Shown here one piece after another: positions 58,670 to 64,000 of a stretch of 64,000 bases of DNA. The position numbers and the translations under genes were made by a program. The notes under the pieces are model-generated. The model was given only the letters and a program-made list of their open reading frames with translations. It searched no databases and was not told the DNA's origin. The stretch is taken from positions 62,100,984 to 62,164,983 of the forward strand of contig NC_088300.1 in assembly GCF_032854445.1 (NCBI RefSeq). The letters run 5' to 3'. The stretch is from Liolophura sinensis (lineage: Eukaryota; Mollusca; Polyplacophora; Chitonida; Chitonidae). The stretch's first letter is position 1, and every line of letters starts with the position of its first letter.

Positions 58670-59095
58670 TTGGGCGTAAACCATTGTGAACACCGCTAAG
58701 TGTAAAGCGTTGTGAACACTGTTAAGTGTGAACTGTTGTGAACACCGTTAAGTGTAAACCGTTGTAAACACCGTTAAGAAGGAACATCGATATGTGTGAA
58801 CCGTGGTGAACACCACTAAGGGTGAACCGTTGTTGGGTGTAAGCCGTGGTGAACACCGTTAAGTGTGAACCGTTGTGAACACCGTTAAGTGAGATCCGTT
58901 GTGAACACCATAAAGTAGGAACATCGCTAAGCGAAAACCGTAGTGCACACCGGTAATTATGAACCATTGCTAAGTGTGAACAGTTGTGGACACCGTTAAT
59001 TGTGAACCATTGTGAACACCGATAAGTACAAACCGTTGTGAACACGGCAGAGTGTGAACCTTTGTAGGCACCGTTAAGGGCGAACCATTGTGAAC
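58670..59095 (+). repeat. 26-bp minisatellite, right part
   Basis: About fifteen more copies of the GTGAACCGTTGTGAACACCG unit, more diverged, some with AAGAAGGAACATCG replacements. Confidence 0.92.
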
Positions 59096-59514
59096 AAGCA
59101 CTGGTTAATCATTGAGCCTTGGCTGTGTTTTGGTCTCCTGATGATGGAGATTTCCTGCATGCTGCATTTACGAAGAGATGGTTAGTTTTAATTTTGACAT
59201 GATTGTTAATTATGCTTACGTGGATAGCCGTACACCGAAGAGTCTTGGAGGCAGATACACCGAAGTCTACACCAAAGCAATGCAGAGAAGATTCCGAAGA
59301 GTAGACGGAAGCAAAAACACAGAAGAGTCCGAAGAGGCCGAATTTTACACGGTAACGTGTGACTATTTGCTACCTGTCGTCGATGTCCTGGTTTTACTGT
59401 CTATGCTGTACATCTTTAATTATATTGCATATGGCTCGTTAGAAATAAGGGGATCTATTTTTGCTTAAGCTGTGGTGCTAGTGGGCGTGTAAATTTTAAT
59501 TGGTTGTAATGCTT
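59096..59514. other. No gene confirmed
   Basis: A 96-codon plus frame (59,178-59,468) includes a hydrophobic VDVLVLLSMLYIFNYIAYG. However, 59,345-59,425 resembles family F (GTGACTATTTGCTACCTGTC, CTGTCTATGCTGTA), so the frame is probably repeat-derived. Confidence 0.45.
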
Positions 59515-59650
59515 AGGATGTCGACTGACTTCTCTGCATCATTGGAAACTGATGACTCCTCACCTGCTTGTTACCAGCTGCATTTACGAATTAAATATTA
59601 TTTCTTACATATTCCTTTGGGATTTGGTGTTTCACGGTGTTTTGAAATTA
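59515..59650 (+). repeat. Dispersed repeat G, copy 2
   Basis: GTTACCAGCTGCATTTACGA and TTCTTACATATTCCTTTGGG match 40,925-41,060. The 109-codon frame over it is not taken as a gene. Confidence 0.65.
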
Positions 59651-60224
59651 GGTCTTGCTATTATCTCTTTATGACTGGCATACGAATGTCGAACTTGGTG
59701 CTTAGATTGACTCCAAGATATCTAATCAAACACTTTCAGTTTCTGAAATTTCGCAATGAGTATGGATCTTTTGTAAGTACATATGGACATAGTGCCCGGA
59801 ATCTTTGGCCTTATCATGTAGACCGCTAACTCCAAATAATATGGGGTTAGGGGCTGTCTATGCATCGCAGTGAATAATATTGTCACTTTTGATGTAATAT
59901 ATGTTTAGACTATTACTTTTGCTACTTCGTTGGTATACGATGCATTTTACGACGCCTATATGCACGTCCGGACGTTTGCATCTCTAGTTAGTGTTTAACC
60001 CTCAGTGTATACACCGGAAACTATAAGAACAATTAATGTTAAGGACAGATTTCCCGCCACGGCAATCTCTGGCTGCCGTGAATTATATTTACCTAATAGA
60101 CGCCACCAGTCTGTCAAGTGAAATCCTTCGACAAATCTATCTGCGCCAACTAATAAAAAGTGTTAAAACTTTTTAAAACCTTATCAATCAGATGGTTAGG
60201 GCCGAGGGTTGAAAATCTAGTTTT
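59651..60224. other. No gene seen
   Basis: Unique AT-rich sequence. Confidence 0.45.
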
Positions 60225-60310
60225 GTCAAGAGGTCGGATTTCACCGAACATTATCACACTGTCGTCGTTGCTGTAGTTTCACTTTCCATGCTATAGCCTT
60301 GTATATCATA
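60225..60310 (+). mobile_element. Family F, terminal fragment
   Basis: GATTTCACCGAACATTATCACACTGTCGTCG then TTTCACTTTCCATGCTATAG resembles the right arm of the copy at 42,105-42,540. Confidence 0.6.
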
Positions 60311-60619
60311 GGATCGGGATCATTTTAGCGTTTATCGCTATTGCTGTGGATGTCATACCAGCATATTACGTCATCATGGATAATATAGAATACAGATGCA
60401 GAAAAGGACCCGCATCTTTAGTGATAGCTGGTGATTTCAAAAGCAGTTAAAACGTCAAACCCAAGGCTGCTGACGAAAGGCACTGACGTCTAGATCTAAA
60501 TATTGTCATTTTGTTCATAGGCACCTGTAAGCCTATTACCTGGAGACTGCGTGTGTAGGACGATTTTTGTTTGCAGTGTCCTCTCTGTTGAGTTATTACA
60601 CCTAATAATACACCTGACC
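60311..60619. other. No gene seen
   Basis: Unique sequence before the large minisatellite. Confidence 0.45.
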
Positions 60620-61640
60620 TATATATGTCGTTTGTGACACTGCTTTATTACACCTCACACTCACTCTAACGTGCATGTCTTATTTCGCCAGTAGTCTGTA
60701 ATACATCAATGTCCATCTAACCTAAATGTCTTCCTGTGCTACCGAGTTGTCACACTTCAGGTAACTCCTAACACGTATATCTCTTCTGCTATTGGCTCAT
60801 CATACCTCGCGCACTTCCTAACACGCATGCCTTCTGTGCTATCGGTTGATCACGCCTCACATAACTCCTGACCCGTATGTCTCTTCTGCTATTGGTTCAT
60901 CATACGTCGCGTACTTCCTAACACGCATGTCTTTTCTAGTATTGGTTCATCACGCCTCACGTACCTTCTAATGCGCATGTCTTTTATATGACTGGTTCAT
61001 CACACCTCACGTACCTCCTAGCGGGTATATCTCTTCTGCTATCTCTTCCTAACACGCATGTCTTCTGTGCTATCGGTTCATCACGCCTCTCGTGCCTCCT
61101 AACGCGCATGTCTTCTGTGTTATTGGTTCATCACACCTCGTCTCCTAACGCGTATGTCTCTTCTGCTACAAGCTCGTCACACCTCACGTACCTCCTAACG
61201 CGCCTGTCTTCTGTGTTATGTCGACTCACCATGCCTTACGTACTTCCCAACCCGCAAGTCTTCTGTGCTACTAGTTCATCACACATCACGACTAGGTTAA
61301 CCTACACATTACATTCCTCCTATTAAACGTGTATGTTTTTACGTGCTACCGGTTTCTAACACCTCACTGTCCTGCTGCTACGTGCATGTTATCTGTGGTA
61401 CCAGTTCATTACACCTAGCCGTCTTCATTACGTAAACGTCTTCTGTGCTGTTGGATTATCACACCTCGCCGTTCTCCGATCGTGTGCATGTCTTTTCCGC
61501 CACTGGTTTATTACACCTCGCCGTTCTCCTAATATACGTCTTTTACGCTACTGCTTTATTACATACAACGGTCCACTCAATGCATACATGCCGTTTCCGC
61601 TAGTAGTTCGTTATATCTCGCTGTTCTGCTAACTTTTTGT
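60620..61640 (+). repeat. ~50-bp minisatellite, diverged
   Basis: About twenty copies with TTCATCACACCTCACGTACC, TCCTAACGCGCATGTCTTCT and GTGCTATTGG. Period about 48-52 bp. Confidence 0.9.
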
Positions 61641-62160
61641 CCCGCTGGCGTGTTGCACATACGATTCTCCTATGGTATACACATCTTCTGTCCTACTGGT
61701 ATATTGCGCATCACGGTCCTCGTAACGTATACACATCTTCTGTCCTACGGGTATATTGCGTATCACGGTCCTCCTAACGTATACATGTCTTTTGTCCTAC
61801 TTATATATGGCGATCACGACCCTCCTATTGCATACAAATCTTTGTCCTACTGGTATATTGCGCATCACGGTCCTCCTAGCGTATACAAGTCTTTTGTCCC
61901 ACTGGTATATTGCAATCACGCTCCCCCTAATATATACACGTCCTTCGTCCTACTGTTATATTGCGCATCACGGCCCTCCTAACGTACACACGTCTTTTAT
62001 CATAGTGGTATATTATGCATCACGGTCCCCCTAACGTATACAAGTCTTTTATCCTACTGGCATATTGCGCACGACGGTCCTCCTAACGTGTACACGCCAT
62101 TTGTCCTACTGGTATATTGCACATCACAGTCCTTCTGACGAATACGTTAGGAGAAACGAA
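61641..62160 (+). repeat. ~52-bp minisatellite related to the preceding array
   Basis: About nine copies with TATTGCGCATCACGGTCCTC, CTAACGTATACACGTCTTTT and GTCCTACTGG. It shares the CTCCTAACG-ATG/ACA-TCTT skeleton with the array to its left, so both likely come from one ancestor. Confidence 0.92.
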
Positions 62161-62342
62161 TTAACGCACAAACTAAACCAGAACTAATGAGTCTTCTGTT
62201 ATCTGTTCGACTCTATTTACAGCCTGCTTCCTCCGACATGCCTACCTTGTTCCAATTAGCACGCAATTAGCTGGCCACGGTCTTTATAATTAGCCAATAA
62301 TCCGACGTATGAGGAAAACATAGGATGTAATGTCCTTTTAAG
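62161..62342. other. No gene seen
   Basis: Short unique spacer. Confidence 0.5.
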
Positions 62343-62720
62343 GAGAGAACAATGTTAAAGTGAGTGAGTGAGTACTTGGGTTTAACGTCGTGGTTAATAG
62401 TTTTTCAGTCATATGGCGACGAAGGAATCTTTAGAGTGCATATAATGTGTCTCCTTGTTGCCGGACGGATTTCCACCGCTCTCTTATCCAGTGCTGCTTC
62501 TCTCAGACGATTTACCGAAGGCAAGTAAACCGCCCCGCCCGAGCCATTATACTGATACGGGTCAACCAGTTGTTGCACTATCGCCTTCATGCTGAACGCC
62601 AAGCGAGAAAGTTACAACTTCCTCTTTTCAAGTCGTGGGTGTGACTCGACCCATGATTGACCCTAGATCTACCGCTCCCGAAGCGGACGTTCTAACAACT
62701 GTGGGCCGGTCGAGAACATT
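62343..62720 (-). mobile_element. SINE family 2, near full-length
   Basis: The right end read on the minus strand is tRNA-like: GTTAGAACGTCCGCTTCGGG, then GGTCAATCATGGGTCGAG near the B-box position. The left end is GTGAGTGAGTGAGTACTTGG and GTTTAACGTCGT. The middle has CCGCCCCGCCCGAGCCATTA and TGCTGAACGCCAAGCGAG. From memory this element is widespread in molluscs. No clean target duplication was identified. Confidence 0.85.
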
Positions 62721-63349
62721 GTTAAAGGGGACACAGACAAACAATATTGGTCTTATCTTACATGTTTGTTGTAGATCATACTCCTTACTGTGCATGTGCC
62801 GCTCTCTGCTCTCGATTGACATCAGTGCCACCACTAAACAAGCTTGACCTTTGGAACATGTGCGACGCACGTAGGCTTCTTTAGGCTTAGCCTCGTCACT
62901 AGTGTCCTCGCGCGGAACTATTTAATCAGCATTCATTGACAAAAATGGTTCAGGTGTTGGTTAGAATTGTCTTGCGAATACTTTAGATAAAGAGAATGCC
63001 TGTGTATATAGTATTATTATAACCAAAAGTTTGAGACAGATTTTTTGTGATTTCTGACGTCACCTCCTCCCTCAACACCGCGACGCCACCTTGGCGTTGT
63101 CCACGATTTCTGTACAAAATGTTCTAGTGGTGGCAGTGATGTAATGCGAACGTAGAGAGCGTCGCCTGCGCTGTAAGGAGTATGGGTGGTAATATGCATA
63201 CTTGTGCCTACGCACATGAGTAACCATCTGACTGCAGCGTATACCACTGTACTCGTGACTAACTTTGTATGCTTCGTCTGTTTTGCTGCCGAGTGACAGG
63301 CCTACTGCCCTACTGACGGAGAATACGGAGAATCATGTAGCTGTTGAGC
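62721..63349. other. No gene seen
   Basis: Unique sequence. An inverse of the next array's ATTCTCCGTCA motif (TGACGGAGAAT) lies at 63,314-63,324. Confidence 0.5.
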
Positions 63350-63935
63350 ATTCTCCGTCAGATCTACTAAGTAACTGCATGGCCGTATCACTCTTCAGTA
63401 TTCTCCGTCAGATCTACTAAGTAACTGCATGGCCGTATCACTCTTCAGTATTCTCCGTCAGATCTACTAAGTAACTGCATGGCCGTATCACTCTTCAGTA
63501 TTCTCCGTCAGATCTACTAAGTAACTGCATGGCCGTATCACTCTTCAGTATTCTCCGTCAGATCTACTAAGTAACTGCATGGCCGTATCACTCTTCAGTA
63601 TTCTCCGTCAGATATACTAAGTAACTGAGTAACCATGTCTGTTCGGTATTCTCTGTCAGATCTACTAAGTAACTGAGTAACCGTATGACTGTTCAGTATT
63701 CTCCGTGAGATCTACAAAGTAACTGAGTCACCTTGCGGCTGTTCAGTATTCTCCGTCAGGTCTACTAAGTAACTGAGTAACCGTATGACTGTTCCGTATT
63801 CTCCGTGAGATCTACTAAGTAACTGAGTCACCTTGTGGCTCTTCAGTATTCTCCGTCAGAACTAGTAAGTGACTGAGTAACCGTGTGACTGTTCGTGAAG
63901 TATTCTCCGTCACATGTGTGTATCTGTAACTGAAT
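63350..63935 (+). repeat. 50-bp minisatellite with five near-identical copies
   Basis: TTCTCCGTCAGATCTACTAA, GTAACTGCATGGCCGTATCA, CTCTTCAGTA. Exact 50-bp spacing at 63,351, 63,401, 63,451, 63,501, 63,551 and 63,601, followed by six or so diverged copies (GAGTAACCGTATGACTGTTC types). Confidence 0.96.
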
Positions 63936-64000
63936 TGCCGTGTGACTGTGATCATTTTGCCATCACACGGTCATCGCTTCTCTAGTTTCACTGATGTCTT

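Noticed and set aside
59178-59829. 96- and 109-codon frames with hydrophobic parts
   Set aside because: Both overlap dispersed repeats (family F and repeat G) that also occur near 41-42 kb.
63350-63935. CRISPR-like regular spacing
   Set aside because: The whole 50-bp unit repeats with no unique spacers; the context is an animal genome.

Overview
This window looks like nuclear DNA of a marine lophotrochozoan animal, most likely a mollusc. It is AT-rich and almost entirely non-coding. It carries two tRNA-derived SINE families. One ends in a TACGGCGTAAAACACCAATC-type tail followed by AAATAAATAAA. The other has a GTGAGTGAGTG / GGTTTAACGTCGT end. From memory these are typical of molluscan genomes; no database search was possible. 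Nothing bacterial or viral was recognised.

Layout. (1) 1-18,730: five diverged tandem copies of a 3-5 kb unit. Read on the minus strand, several blocks are conserved between copies as peptides. One block looks like the last exon of a membrane protein gene: a splice acceptor, a hydrophobic segment, a basic cytoplasmic-like tail, a stop and an AATAAA signal. Copies carry frameshifts, deletions and insertions, so this is probably a decaying tandem gene family. Two inserted elements (294-1123 and 14,648-15,460) can be delimited by comparing sister units. (2) 18,730-37,300: mostly unique intergenic or intronic sequence with small minisatellites, a TA-flanked MITE (25,403-25,646), a long TA microsatellite, SINE fragments and some hairpins. 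(3) 37,300-54,700: very rich in minisatellites with units of 23-133 bp. SINE copies lie in and between them, three with clear target-site duplications, together with copies of a dispersed foldback repeat family (called family F here). (4) 54,845-56,222: the one confident protein-coding exon, 449 codons from its best ATG. It encodes an ankyrin-repeat protein on the + strand and ends in a phase-0 GTGAGT donor. (5) 56,223-64,000: intron or downstream sequence with more minisatellites, including an array that starts on the exon's own splice donor and copies it.

Main points of interest. The splice-donor junction of the ankyrin exon is repeated about every 86 bp into the intron, leaving three extra intact GTGAGT sites. 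The minus-strand tandem array has a conserved last-exon-like block. One 813-bp insertion has a perfectly reconstructable empty site and no visible target duplication. Most other open reading frames in the window are products of tandem repeats or SINEs and were not annotated as genes. All functional statements are limited to what can be read by eye.
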